Shown here: positions 6,697 through 14,925 of the stretch, piece after piece
How the letters are laid out: each line of letters opens with the position of its first letter
How positions within the stretch are numbered: the first letter of the stretch is position 1
Source: Christensenella sp964592155
Lineage (GTDB): Bacteria > Bacillota > Clostridia > Christensenellales > Christensenellaceae
Direction of reading: 5' to 3'
Assembly: GCA_964592155.1 (NCBI GenBank)
Contig: CAZQDA010000053.1
Location: 1-19,819 of the forward strand
DNA: 19,819 nucleotides
Program-made: the position numbers and the translations under genes
The notes under the pieces: model-generated
The model's input: the letters and a program-made list of their open reading frames with translations, nothing else
The model's database searches: none
Told to the model about the DNA's origin: nothing

Positions 6697-7613
6697 GATT
6701 GGGAAATCACATCCATGATATTTTGCGCAAGCCATTCGCCTCCGCCCTGACCGATGCTTTTTAGGCGGAAGTTCATTGCCGCGACCTCCATAACGATTGC
6801 CAGATTTCTCCCCGGACGAACGGGGAGCGTGATCTGCGGAACTTTGATGCCGAGCAGCGTGATGTGGTTGTCAGCCGTACCAAGACGGTCAATGTCGCGC
6901 ACATCGCCAGGCTCTAAATGAATGGACAGGGTAATGGATTTTTCGCGTACCACAGAGCCCATGCCGTAGAGCACCGATACATCGATGATTCCCAGTCCCC
7001 TGATTTCCATCATATGCCGGATGATATCCGGCGACTGACCGATGAGGGTATCGTCGGAAAGCTTGTGGATTTCCACCACGTCGTCCGCCACAAACCGGTG
7101 ACCGCGTTTCACAAGCTCAAGCGCGGTTTCACTTTTGCCCACGCCGCTGTCGCCGGTGATAAACATCCCCACGCCGTAAACGTCCATCAGTCCGCCGTGG
7201 CGGGAAATAACAGGCGCTAAAATCGCGTCCAGATAGATTGCCGTCTTGTGGCTCAGCTTTGTGGTTGTAAGCCCTGACATCAGCACGGGAACATCGTATT
7301 TGCGGGCTAGCTCCAGAAATTCATCGGGAGGGGTCAAATTCCGCCCGATGAGCACGCAGGGGATGGCGTTGGAAAAGAAACGGTCCAGGCGCGCAACGCG
7401 CGTGTCGTGATCGAGTGTTTGCAAATAGGTGATTTCCGCCATGCCAAAAAGCTGGACACGGTTGACCGCAAAGTATTCAAAAAATCCGCTCATTTGCAGG
7501 CCGGGACGGTTTAAATCGCTGGAATCGATTTCCGCGGTGTCACGCGTTCCCATGTAGATAATATTCAGGTTCACTGCCTTTGCAAGGTCTTCGATCTTAA
7601 CGACACGTTTCAT
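6693..7613 (-). CDS. hprK: HPr kinase/phosphorylase
   Basis: 306-aa bifunctional enzyme that phosphorylates Ser46 of HPr and Crh with ATP or PPi and removes the phosphate with Pi; the sensor for Firmicute carbon catabolite control. The N-terminal domain (1-125) is degenerate, as usual. The catalytic domain has a His around residue 139 (SRHGGLMDVYG), Walker A GDSGVGKS (154-161), FVADDVVEI (174-182) and the HprK signature MEIRGLGIIDV (202-212). Both ends overlap neighbours by ATGA: with the HAD gene upstream and murB downstream. Its substrate protein is encoded at the end of the same operon. Confidence 0.97.
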   Translation of the reverse strand: MKRVVKIEDLAKAVNLNIIYMGTRDTAEIDSSDLNRPGLQMSGFFEYFAVNRVQLFGMAEITYLQTLDHDTRVARLDRFFSNAIPCVLIGRNLTPPDEFLELARKYDVPVLMSGLTTTKLSHKTAIYLDAILAPVISRHGGLMDVYGVGMFITGDSGVGKSETALELVKRGHRFVADDVVEIHKLSDDTLIGQSPDIIRHMMEIRGLGIIDVSVLYGMGSVVREKSITLSIHLEPGDVRDIDRLGTADNHITLLGIKVPQITLPVRPGRNLAIVMEVAAMNFRLKSIGQGGGEWLAQNIMDVISQS

Positions 7614-8413
7614 TTGCCGTCTACCTCCAGAATATATTTTTGAATCGCTTTTGCAACGCCGTCATCCTCGCAGGATTCGGCGATATAGTTTGCTGCTTTT
7701 TTGCAGGCGGGGGTGGCGTTTTCCATGGCAATGCCAAGCCCCGCATAATGGATCATGCTCTCGTCAATCTCGCTGTCGCCGATTGCGATCAATTGCTGCT
7801 GCTCTATGCCGAGCTTTTTCGCGAGGAATTCAAGAGCGCTGCCCTTGGTAGCCTGCGGATTCAAGACTTCTAAAAAATAGTCCTGCGATTTTTTGATGGA
7901 CATATTGGGAAACATTGCCTCGAGCTCTTTGCGATGCAGCTCTAAGTTCTCGTTGCTGTCTACGATCAATACTTTTGCCGCGAGAATCGGTTCGCGTTTT
8001 AAGAGATCCGGCGTAGTGATGCCTGTGTAGTTGCACACTCTTTCGTAATAGTCTGATTCGTCCGTCTGTTCTAAGTAATGGAACCCGTCATCCATATAGA
8101 CCTGAAAATGAATGCCCTTTGATTTTGCCCAGTTCATAGCCTGCTTGGTGATTTCGGCAGGCAGATAGGTCGAAAATATGACCGTTTCATCCGGCGCGAC
8201 CACCTGCGCACCGCCGCAGGAAATAACATAATCGTCGATATTGAGCTCCTTTTTGAAGGGCGCAACGCCCGGATAGGCGCGTCCGGAGGCGAGCACAATA
8301 CGCACTCCCTTTTCCTGCGCTTTTCTAAGCGCGTCACGATTCACCGCTGAGACTTGTTTTTTGGAGTCCAGAAGCGTATCGTCAAGATCAAGAGCAATTA
8401 ATTTGTATGCCAT
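7610..8413 (-). CDS. Cof-type HAD-IIB family phosphatase
   Basis: 267-aa HAD hydrolase. Motif I is LDLDDTLLD (residues 8-16) with the nucleophile Asp9 and acid/base Asp11; motif II lies in VLASGRAYPG (39-48); motif III/IV are the Lys in QATKGSALEFLAKKLGI and IGDSEIDESMI near 216-226. The C2b cap between them marks the Cof/YidA group, which dephosphorylates sugar phosphates and cofactors; the substrate here cannot be told from sequence. It is the first gene of the operon and is coupled to hprK by ATGA. GGAAGG lies 13 nt upstream of the ATG, slightly far. Confidence 0.88.
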   Translation of the reverse strand: MAYKLIALDLDDTLLDSKKQVSAVNRDALRKAQEKGVRIVLASGRAYPGVAPFKKELNIDDYVISCGGAQVVAPDETVIFSTYLPAEITKQAMNWAKSKGIHFQVYMDDGFHYLEQTDESDYYERVCNYTGITTPDLLKREPILAAKVLIVDSNENLELHRKELEAMFPNMSIKKSQDYFLEVLNPQATKGSALEFLAKKLGIEQQQLIAIGDSEIDESMIHYAGLGIAMENATPACKKAANYIAESCEDDGVAKAIQKYILEVDGK

Positions 8414-8458
8414 AAAAATAGTTAAACCTTCCTTTTCAAAAAATGATTTACATCATTA

Positions 8459-8487
8459 ATTATACAGCATAACCCTGTTTTTTGAAA
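8459..8487 (-). promoter_or_regulatory. Candidate promoter of the HAD-hprK operon
   Basis: On the - strand a perfect -10 TATAAT (8464-8459) lies 45 nt upstream of the first gene. The -35 region is only TTTCAA (8487-8482), 17 bp away, a weak match. Confidence 0.5.
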
Positions 8488-8511
8488 GCAGGAAAGAGAA
8501 ATAGATTAAGC

Positions 8512-8567
8512 AAAAGAGGCTGCAAGGGAACAGAAAATCCCCTTGCAGCCTCTTACCGTTTTTTTTT
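8512..8567. terminator. Strong bidirectional intrinsic terminator
   Basis: AAGAGGCTGCAAGGG (8514-8528) pairs perfectly over 15 bp with CCCTTGCAGCCTCTT (8540-8554), with an 11-nt loop. The + strand has a T9 tract at 8559-8567, giving an A-tract before and a TTTT after it on the - strand. It lies 40 nt beyond the stop of the - strand membrane protein gene and should insulate it from the hprK operon. Confidence 0.85.
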
Positions 8568-8594
8568 GATGATATAAAAGCGGCTTGCTGCCGC

Positions 8595-9377
8595 TTATTG
8601 CAGCGTTCCCCCGCCAATCAGCGCTTCCATTACGTCTGCGGAGATTTCGACGCTGAACCTGCCTCCGTATTCTGTCAGCCAGCGAAGCGGGCAATCAAAT
8701 ATAAAATATCGATTATCCTTAGCCCGATATAGTTTCATATCCGGTACATAAAATGCAGGATATTGGTCGCTGTAGAGATATAGACCCGCGATGTCGGTTG
8801 TGAATGCAAGTCCAGAGCCCCTATCATACACATGCGCCGGATCAAAGAGGTTTTCAAAAAACGCATGGATGATCGCTGGGTCGGTGGTGATATGGTCGAC
8901 TTTTTCTTGTGCGGATTTCCACGTATTTGGGTTGCCGTCCGGCGGATGATATTCGATTCGACTCACGGTTTCTGATCCGACACCGTCAAGTTCCACTCCA
9001 TTTTTTACATAGAGCTCCTTTACGCCGCCGTTTTCCCCCTCTTCAGGCTCAATATATAAAAATTCCCTGTCGGGATATCCCTGCACAAGCCCGATCTTAT
9101 AGATGATATCGCTATAGTTCATATAGCCGATCACCTCTCCATAATGCTCGGGTCGTACAAGCCAGCCGGATGTTTTTGTTGCGTTGGAATATAATACATC
9201 GTCCACATTCAAGGTTCTGCCGAATTGATTCTTTTCATACGAATAAACCGGCTTATCACGATACCACGGCCAGATTCCGGTTTTGGGAATCTCCACGTTT
9301 GCGCCTATAATCAATAGAATAATGCCCAAACAAACCGCGATTATGATGATCTTTTTTGTCTGTTTCTTTTTGTTCAT
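8595..9377 (-). CDS. Membrane-anchored protein of unknown function, tandem paralogue
   Basis: 260 aa, not recognised as a known family. The N-terminus is KKKQTKK followed by a hydrophobic span (about residues 9-27, rich in Ile/Leu), so a single-pass anchor or uncleaved signal with the rest outside the cytoplasm. The body is acidic and aromatic with many Tyr (WPWYRDKPVYSYEKN, YLYSDQYPAFYVPDMKLYRA). The last 17 residues VEISADVMEALIGGGTL are nearly the same as those of the truncated gene 10 nt upstream (9388-9444), so at least two copies stand in tandem. AAGGAG (9384-9389) is 6 nt from the ATG. With the peptidoglycan-binding/JAMM-like gene upstream it forms one operon; immunity, inhibitor or surface partner roles are all possible and unproven. 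Confidence 0.75.
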   Translation of the reverse strand: MNKKKQTKKIIIIAVCLGIILLIIGANVEIPKTGIWPWYRDKPVYSYEKNQFGRTLNVDDVLYSNATKTSGWLVRPEHYGEVIGYMNYSDIIYKIGLVQGYPDREFLYIEPEEGENGGVKELYVKNGVELDGVGSETVSRIEYHPPDGNPNTWKSAQEKVDHITTDPAIIHAFFENLFDPAHVYDRGSGLAFTTDIAGLYLYSDQYPAFYVPDMKLYRAKDNRYFIFDCPLRWLTEYGGRFSVEISADVMEALIGGGTLQ

Positions 9378-9387
9378 GCAGTTCTCC

Positions 9388-9444
9388 TTATTCCAGCGTT
9401 CCGTTTCCGATGAGCGCTTCCATCACGTCTGCGGAGATTTCGAC
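9388..9444 (-). CDS. C-terminal fragment of a second paralogue, cut by the gap
   Basis: Only 18 codons and a stop are visible: VEISADVMEALIGNGTLE. They align with the end of the neighbouring 260-aa protein (17 of 18 residues up to L, with N for G). At DNA level the last 18 bp before the gap are identical in both copies (8634-8651 and 9427-9444). The body of the gene is hidden in the Ns. The stop overlaps the ribosome binding site of the following gene. Confidence 0.75.
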   Translation of the reverse strand, partial: VEISADVMEALIGNGTLE

Positions 9445-9544
9445 NNNNNNNNNNNNNNNNNNNNNNNNNNNNNNNNNNNNNNNNNNNNNNNNNNNNNNNN
9501 NNNNNNNNNNNNNNNNNNNNNNNNNNNNNNNNNNNNNNNNNNNN
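9445..9544. other. Assembly gap, 100 Ns
   Basis: Exactly 100 Ns, the conventional filler for a gap of unknown length. It begins at the end of a stretch repeated in the tandem paralogue, which probably caused the assembly break. Confidence 0.98.
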
Positions 9545-11082
9545 TCCGGATACATCTGCTCTTCCAACTCATTATACCGCCATATGTCGTCATCGTCACC
9601 ATCCACGCGATAAATATTTGATACGCCGGGCGCAAAAGCCACCGCGCGGTCACCGTTGGAAAACTCATCGATGATACCACTGCCGTCTTTCGGGTGGCTG
9701 TGAATAAAGGACACGCTTGTCACAGGCAGATTGATTCCAAACGGCTTTAATAGGTTTTGGGCTCCGTTTATGGCGGCGTACTGCGATAGGATGGGAATGA
9801 CTACATTCCTCTCGCCGCCCTGCATGACGGGGAACAGCATTGTTTTCTCGGTCATGGTTGTGTTCCCGTCCGCATCCTTTTGCGGTACTTTCATGGTAAC
9901 CATCATGGAAGCGAATTCCTTTTTGTTCCAGTCAACATTTTCCTTTGCCAGCTCTCCAAAAGCCTTTGCCGCCTGTGTCTCGTTCTCAAACACAGTCGCG
10001 TTTTTTGGTGCAAGCTTTTCGGCGATTCCCTTGGTCAGAGGGTCTTTCGCAAACTGATTTGCCATGCCTTTCCATGACGATACCTGCTCGCTCCATTTGA
10101 TCGCGTCTTCATCGCTGGGCATTCTCTGGATGGCTCTGCCGTTCGGTGTTCCGTTTTGAGCAATATATTTTTGAGCAATTTTTCGCCCTTCTTCCACATA
10201 TGGCGCAAGCTTCGCTTCCAAATCATTTTTCAGCAGCCACTCTCGGGTCTCTTTTTCGGTTTCTCGATAGTGATCTTTCTCCACATCGTACATACCTTGC
10301 TGTACCCGCGCGTTTTCCAGTTGGCTCTTGTCTATTCCAAGTTTTGTAAGTTCCTCGTCACTCATCGCAAACAAATCGTCAAGCGTTTGCTGCTTTTGGG
10401 GTGTGCGTCCGGCATTGCCCGGCTTTTTCCAGCCAGATACGCCGGATTGCTCATATTGCGGCGTGGCGTTCCATTGTGTGCGCCAGTCAGGAGCGCTTGC
10501 CGCCGGAGTTTCTTTTGGCATTTGCGTGGGTTGTGCAATGGCTTCGTTTAAGAACCTTGCATTGCTCCTGTTTGCCATAGGATAAGCGCTATTGCCCGTC
10601 CGCGCGATGCTTTTTTGCCGCGCCGCGCTGCGCGCCTGCCCCTTGAAGTCAGGCCATTGCCCGTTTGTCAGCTTTTCCACATCCGCATTGTCAAGCTTTG
10701 CCATTTTGGGGAAGGTCGTTCTGGCGAGCGTCCTGTCCTTGTAGTCTGCGTCCATCAACCGTCCTGTGAAAGCGTTATCCGCCGCATTTTGCACATAATC
10801 CGTTTTGGGGCCAAATACGCCGTCCTCCTTGAGCGGTTTTCCGTCCAGATAGGTGTGGCCGGTTCTGTTCAACTGCTTTTGCAGCGTTTTTGTCTGATTG
10901 CTCGGCTGGGCGAGCTCGCTTTGGTAACGCTTAAACTTTCCGAGCGCATCGCGCGTCTTGACTCCCAATACGCCATCCTCCCTGAGCGTGTTTCCCATTC
11001 TGTCCGTGAATCCGAAACGGTTCATCAGGGTTTGTGTCATGCGCACAGGCGCGCCGGTCTTTCTTTTTTGATTTTTGATCAT
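9545..11082 (-). CDS. Protein with peptidoglycan-binding repeats and JAMM-like C-terminal motif (3' end missing)
   Basis: 512 residues are visible before the gap; the stop is lost. Two putative peptidoglycan-binding repeats are seen: REDGVLGVKTRDALGKFKR (34-52) and KEDGVFGPKTDYVQNA (85-100), both with the family core DGxxGxxT. A Lys/Glu/Gln-rich linker (about 130-360) follows, with little hydrophobicity. The C-terminal part (about 360-512) contains SVSFIHSHPKDG (His461, His463) then FSNGD (474-478), which resembles the HxHP...SxxD ligand arrangement of JAMM/JAB metalloproteases and DUF4329-like domains, though the spacing is 10 residues instead of the usual 6. There is no signal peptide or membrane segment, odd for a wall-binding protein. 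AAGGAG (11089-11094) precedes the ATG. The reading frame happens to continue through the Ns into the paralogue fragment, but that fusion is an artefact. Confidence 0.7.
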
Positions 11083-11123
11083 TTTATTCTCCTTGCTGAA
11101 ACGAATTGTTTCCTTTTGATTTT

Positions 11124-11129
11124 ATTGTA
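11124..11129 (-). promoter_or_regulatory. Candidate -10 element of the accessory operon
   Basis: TACAAT on the - strand, 41 nt upstream of the start at 11082. No recognisable -35 is present (AGGTCG in that place), and a hexamer array begins there, which suggests an activator-dependent promoter. Confidence 0.4.
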
Positions 11130-11150
11130 CTCCTTCCGGAGCGCGGCGAC

Positions 11151-11210
11151 CTGCCATCTTCCTGACAAAAGCCGACAAGTTTCTGACACCTGCCTGACAC
11201 GCACCTGACA
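11151..11210. repeat. Array of six hexamers at helical-turn spacing
   Basis: On the + strand CTGCCA (11151), CTGACA (11162), CCGACA (11172), CTGACA (11183), CTGACA (11194) and CTGACA (11205). Start-to-start spacing is 11, 10, 11, 11 and 11 bp. Read on the - strand the unit is TGTCAG, as in the TGTCA direct repeats of Pho-box-type sites bound by OmpR/PhoB-family regulators. The array sits just upstream of the accessory operon's -10 and about 55 bp upstream of the dnaE promoter. Confidence 0.8.
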
Positions 11211-11264
11211 TCAGTGAACCGGACGTGAGGAGATCAGGACCCTCACAAAAAATTCACAGGTTTT

Positions 11265-11296
11265 TTGCACAGTTTTGCACGGCCCTATGCTATAAT
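11265..11296 (+). promoter_or_regulatory. dnaE promoter, extended -10
   Basis: TGCTATAAT (11288-11296) is a consensus extended -10. TTGCAC occurs at 11265-11270 (20-bp spacing) and again at 11275-11280; neither is ideally spaced, as is common with an extended -10. The start point would be near 11303, leaving a leader of under 20 nt. Confidence 0.7.
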
Positions 11297-11320
11297 AAGG
11301 AAAAGGCAGGGTTTCAGAAA

Positions 11321-14300
11321 ATGATAGATTTTACACATTTGCACGTTCATACGGAATACAGCCTGCTCGACGGAGCAGGGCGGATAGACGATCTGGTGGC
11401 GCGCGCAAAAGAGCTTGGAATGGATGCTCTGGCGATCACCGACCACGGCGTGATGTACGGCGCGCTTGATTTTTATGCAGCGGCGCAAAAGGCGGGGATC
11501 AGGCCCATCATCGGCTGCGAGGTATATGTCGCGCAGGGCAGCCGGTTCGAGAAAAATTCCCTGAGCAGGGAATATGCGCATCTTGTTTTGCTGTGCAAGG
11601 ATATGGAGGGCTACCGCAACCTGATGAAGCTGGTGTCCGCGGGGTCTTTGGAGGGGTTTTATTACAAGCCGCGTATTGATTATGATTTGTTAAAAGCGCA
11701 TACCAAAGGGCTTGTGTGCCTCGCCGCGTGCCTTGCGGGCGACGTGCAGCGTCTGCTGCTGCAAAATAATTACGACGGCGCAAAAAGTATGGCGGAAAAG
11801 TTAAGTGAGATGTTCGGCGAGGATTTTTATCTGGAAATTCAGGATCACGGCATCGCGGAGCAGCACCAGATCAATCCGTTGATTTTGAAGCTGGCGGACG
11901 AAACAGGAATCAAGCTCGTCGCCACCAACGACGTACATTATGTGAGCAGGGAGGATTCCTACGCGCAGGAAGTGCTGATGTGCATCCAGACGGTGACAAC
12001 GCTCGACGATCCCAGCAAAATGGCGTTCGCAACGGACGAGTTTTATCTGAAATCTCCCAAAGAAATGCAGAAGCTGTTTTCTCATGTGCCGGAGGCGCTC
12101 GAAAACACGCGCGAGGTTGCAGACAAGTGCAATCTGGAATTTGAGTTTGGCAGCAACCACCTGCCGGAGTTTACGGTGCCGCAGGGCTTTACCGATTTTG
12201 AATATTTGAAGCATATCGCGCAGGAGGGGCTTTTGGAGCGTTATGCGCAGCTCACGCCTGAAATCGAGCAGCGTTTTAACTATGAGCTTGAAACGATCCG
12301 GGACATGGGCTTTACCGATTACTTCCTGATTGTGTGGGATTTTGTAAATTATGCAAAACAAAACGAAATCATGGTGGGGCCGGGACGCGGCAGCGCGGCG
12401 GGCAGCATCATTGCCTTTTCACTGGGCATCACAAACATCGATCCGATCAGGTATAATCTGCTGTTTGAACGCTTTTTGAATCCGGAGCGCATCAGCATGC
12501 CCGATATTGATATTGATTTTTGCTATGAGCGGCGTCAGGAGGTCATCGATTATGTCACGCATAAATATGGGCAGGACCGCGTGGCGCAGATCATTACGTT
12601 TGGCACAATGGGCGCGCGGCTGGTGATCAGGGATGTGGCGCGCGTGATGAACATCAGCATTGCGGACGCGGACAAGTGGGCAAAAATGGTGCCGTTTGAG
12701 CTGAAAATGACAATCGATAAGGCGCTTGCGCAAAACGAGCGGCTGAAAACGGAATATGAAACCAATCCGGATGCGAAAAAGGTGATCGACGTTGCGCGCA
12801 AGCTGGAGGGTATGCCGCGCCATGCCTCCACCCACGCGGCGGGAGTCGTTATTTCCGACAAGCCGATTACGGAATATGTGCCGCTGCAAAAGAACCCCAA
12901 GGACGAAAGCGTGATGACGCAGTATACCATGAAAAAGCTGGAAAGCCTGGGGCTTTTGAAGATGGATTTTCTGGGACTGCGGACGCTTACGGTCATTCGT
13001 GACGCGGCTGCGATGGTCAGGGAAAATCATGGAATCGACCTTGATATAGACGGACTGGCGCTTGATGATCCAAAGGTATACGAGCTGATTGCGTCCGGCG
13101 ATACGCTGGGCATCTTCCAGTTTGAAAGCCCCGGAATGCGGCGGCTGTTGCAGGATTTGAAGCCGGAAAACTTAAATGACATCATGGCGGCAAACGCGCT
13201 GTTTCGTCCCGGTCCGATGGAAAGCATACCGGAATATGTGCGCAGCAAGCACAACAACAAAAATGTGCATTACGCGCATCCTATGCTGGAGCCGATTTTG
13301 AACGACACCTATGGCTGCATGGTCTATCAGGAGCAGATCATGCGCATCGTGCGCGATGTGGCGGGCTATTCGATGGCGAGAAGCGACCTTGTGCGCCGCG
13401 CGATGAGCAAAAAGCAGCAGAGTGTGCTGGAAGAGGAGCGCCGGATTTTTATCCATGGCGAGGAAAAGGACGGCAAGGTGACGGTGGAGGGTGCGGTGCG
13501 CCGCGGCATGGACGAAGAGACGGCAAATGCGCTGTTTGACCAGATGATGGCGTTTGCCAACTATGCGTTCAATAAATCCCACGCCTGTGCTTATGCTGTG
13601 GTGGCCTACCAGACGGCGTATCTCAAGTGCTATTATCCAGTGGAGTTTATGACCGCGCTACTCAACAGCTTTATTGCAAATAAGCAAAAGCTGGCGGAAT
13701 ACATTGGAAGCATTAAAAATGCGGGGATCAGGATATTGCCGCCGGACATCAATAAGTCGGATATGCGCTTTACAACGGAGGACGGCGCGATCCGCTTCGG
13801 GCTGTCCGCGATTTCTTACGTGGGCGAGGCAATCGAAGATGTGATTACCCGCCGGAAAAACGGGTATCAGGATTTCACGGATTTTGTGGACAAAAATACG
13901 GATGTGCTCAATAAAAAGAGGCTGGAAAGCCTGATCTATTCCGGATGCTTTGATTGCTTCGGCGTGAAGCGTTCGCAACTGATTGCGGTCTACGAGCATG
14001 TGCTTTCGGATGCGGCGGCGCTGAAAAAGCGGCAGGCGAGCGGGCAGGTATCCCTGTTTGACAGCATGGAGGGGGAGTTTGCCCCTCTGAGTGTGCAGCT
14101 GCCGGATATTCCTGAATTTGAAGAGGCGGAAAAGCTTTCCCATGAGAAGGAGATGACAGGGCTTTATATCAGTGGACATCCGCTGGATGGGCTCTCAGAG
14201 GTACTGACAGCGCGGACGGTTTCCGTTGCGGACATCATGCAGACGGACGGGGACGAGATGACGATGTATGAGTATGACGGCAAACAGGTGGAGCTTCTGG

Positions 14301-14770
14301 GTATTGTGACGGGGCTCAAGGTCCGCCCCACCAAGCAAAAAAAGATGATGGCAAATCTTGTGCTGGAAGATTTATACGCGCAAATCAATGTATTGGCTTT
14401 TCCGAATGTGTTTTCCGCTGCAGAGGGCTTTTTACAGCAGGACGCGATTGTGAATATCAGCGGTAAAATCACGGTGAGCGCGCAGAGCGGAATCGAGCTG
14501 CTCGCGGAGCGGATCAGCAAATATGTGCCGGATGACCTGTTTTTCCGCGGAAAGCAATTGTATGTGAAGCTCGCAAAGGATCAGGACTGCGACGTGGATG
14601 GCATGATGCGCATCATGAGCCGCTATCCGGGCGGAAGCAGCGTGGTGGTGTATGTGGAAAAAACGGGCCAGAAATATAAGCTGTGCGGCACGAGAAGCGT
14701 TTCTTATCAGGCAAAGCTGATGGAAGAGCTTGAAAACTATCTGGGAGAAGAAAATGTGATTGTGAAATAA
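11321..14770 (+). CDS. dnaE: DNA polymerase III subunit alpha (DnaE)
   Basis: 1149-aa replicative-type polymerase of the DnaE group, which extends RNA primers in Firmicutes beside PolC. The start MIDFTHLHVHTEYSLLDG is the conserved N-terminus of the PHP domain; the upstream in-frame start at 11225 would lie before the promoter. AAGGCAGG precedes the ATG by 10 nt. PHP metal ligands are seen: HLHVH, ITDHGVMYG, GCEVYV. The C-family active site is GPGRGSAAGS then PDIDIDFCYERR (acidic residues 395-399) and KMDFLGLRTL (Asp549), all three catalytic aspartates present. RPGPMESIPEYV, GCMVYQEQIM and FNKSHACAYAVVAYQTAYLK are also conserved. The C-terminal OB fold (VELLGIVTGLKVRPTK) and tail are present. 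The gene is complete and intact. Confidence 0.98.
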   Translation: MIDFTHLHVHTEYSLLDGAGRIDDLVARAKELGMDALAITDHGVMYGALDFYAAAQKAGIRPIIGCEVYVAQGSRFEKNSLSREYAHLVLLCKDMEGYRNLMKLVSAGSLEGFYYKPRIDYDLLKAHTKGLVCLAACLAGDVQRLLLQNNYDGAKSMAEKLSEMFGEDFYLEIQDHGIAEQHQINPLILKLADETGIKLVATNDVHYVSREDSYAQEVLMCIQTVTTLDDPSKMAFATDEFYLKSPKEMQKLFSHVPEALENTREVADKCNLEFEFGSNHLPEFTVPQGFTDFEYLKHIAQEGLLERYAQLTPEIEQRFNYELETIRDMGFTDYFLIVWDFVNYAKQNEIMVGPGRGSAAGSIIAFSLGITNIDPIRYNLLFERFLNPERISMPDIDIDFCYERRQEVIDYVTHKYGQDRVAQIITFGTMGARLVIRDVARVMNISIADADKWAKMVPFELKMTIDKALAQNERLKTEYETNPDAKKVIDVARKLEGMPRHASTHAAGVVISDKPITEYVPLQKNPKDESVMTQYTMKKLESLGLLKMDFLGLRTLTVIRDAAAMVRENHGIDLDIDGLALDDPKVYELIASGDTLGIFQFESPGMRRLLQDLKPENLNDIMAANALFRPGPMESIPEYVRSKHNNKNVHYAHPMLEPILNDTYGCMVYQEQIMRIVRDVAGYSMARSDLVRRAMSKKQQSVLEEERRIFIHGEEKDGKVTVEGAVRRGMDEETANALFDQMMAFANYAFNKSHACAYAVVAYQTAYLKCYYPVEFMTALLNSFIANKQKLAEYIGSIKNAGIRILPPDINKSDMRFTTEDGAIRFGLSAISYVGEAIEDVITRRKNGYQDFTDFVDKNTDVLNKKRLESLIYSGCFDCFGVKRSQLIAVYEHVLSDAAALKKRQASGQVSLFDSMEGEFAPLSVQLPDIPEFEEAEKLSHEKEMTGLYISGHPLDGLSEVLTARTVSVADIMQTDGDEMTMYEYDGKQVELLGIVTGLKVRPTKQKKMMANLVLEDLYAQINVLAFPNVFSAAEGFLQQDAIVNISGKITVSAQSGIELLAERISKYVPDDLFFRGKQLYVKLAKDQDCDVDGMMRIMSRYPGGSSVVVYVEKTGQKYKLCGTRSVSYQAKLMEELENYLGEENVIVK

Positions 14771-14804
14771 TTGCATTCGCAGGGGTAATCTTTTTTGATT
14801 AGTG

Positions 14805-14833
14805 TTGTGTTCAAGGGAAAATTTTGCTAGAAT
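14805..14833 (+). promoter_or_regulatory. pfkA promoter
   Basis: -35 TTGTGT (14805-14810) and -10 TAGAAT (14828-14833) are separated by exactly 17 bp, with a TG extension at 14825-14826. It gives pfkA its own promoter independent of dnaE and a leader of about 85 nt. Confidence 0.7.
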
Positions 14834-14854
14834 ATATACTGGTATGATTTTTAG

Positions 14855-14880
14855 AAAGTTGCACGGCAAATGTGCAGTTT
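14855..14880 (+). other. Hairpin in the pfkA leader
   Basis: AAGTTGCAC (14856-14864) can pair with GTGCAGTTT (14872-14880), with two G-U pairs and a 7-nt loop. It has no T-tract, so it is not a terminator; an mRNA stability or folding role is only a guess. Confidence 0.3.
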
Positions 14881-14925
14881 CGCAGTGATTTTAATAAGAA
14901 AGTTTAAATAAATGGTGGCGTAACT

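Noticed and set aside
9388..11082. A single 564-residue reading frame across the N block
   Set aside because: The 100 Ns are filler of unknown length, and the last 18 codons belong to the neighbouring paralogue family. I split it into two partial genes.
11151..11210. The hexamer array as a CRISPR array
   Set aside because: Units are 6 bp with 4-5 bp spacers, far too short for CRISPR repeats, and no cas gene is near.
11225..11320. Upstream start for dnaE at 11225
   Set aside because: It precedes the promoter and adds 32 unconserved residues. ATG 11321 gives the conserved N-terminus with a ribosome binding site.
12419..13582. Long antisense open frames inside dnaE (for example 12419-13030 and 13172-13582, - strand)
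   Set aside because: They are His/Arg-rich shadows of a complete, well-conserved dnaE frame and have no ribosome binding site.
14786..14801. TAATC-TTTTTT-GATTA as dnaE terminator
   Set aside because: The stem is 5 AT-rich pairs and no T-tract follows; it is too weak to call.
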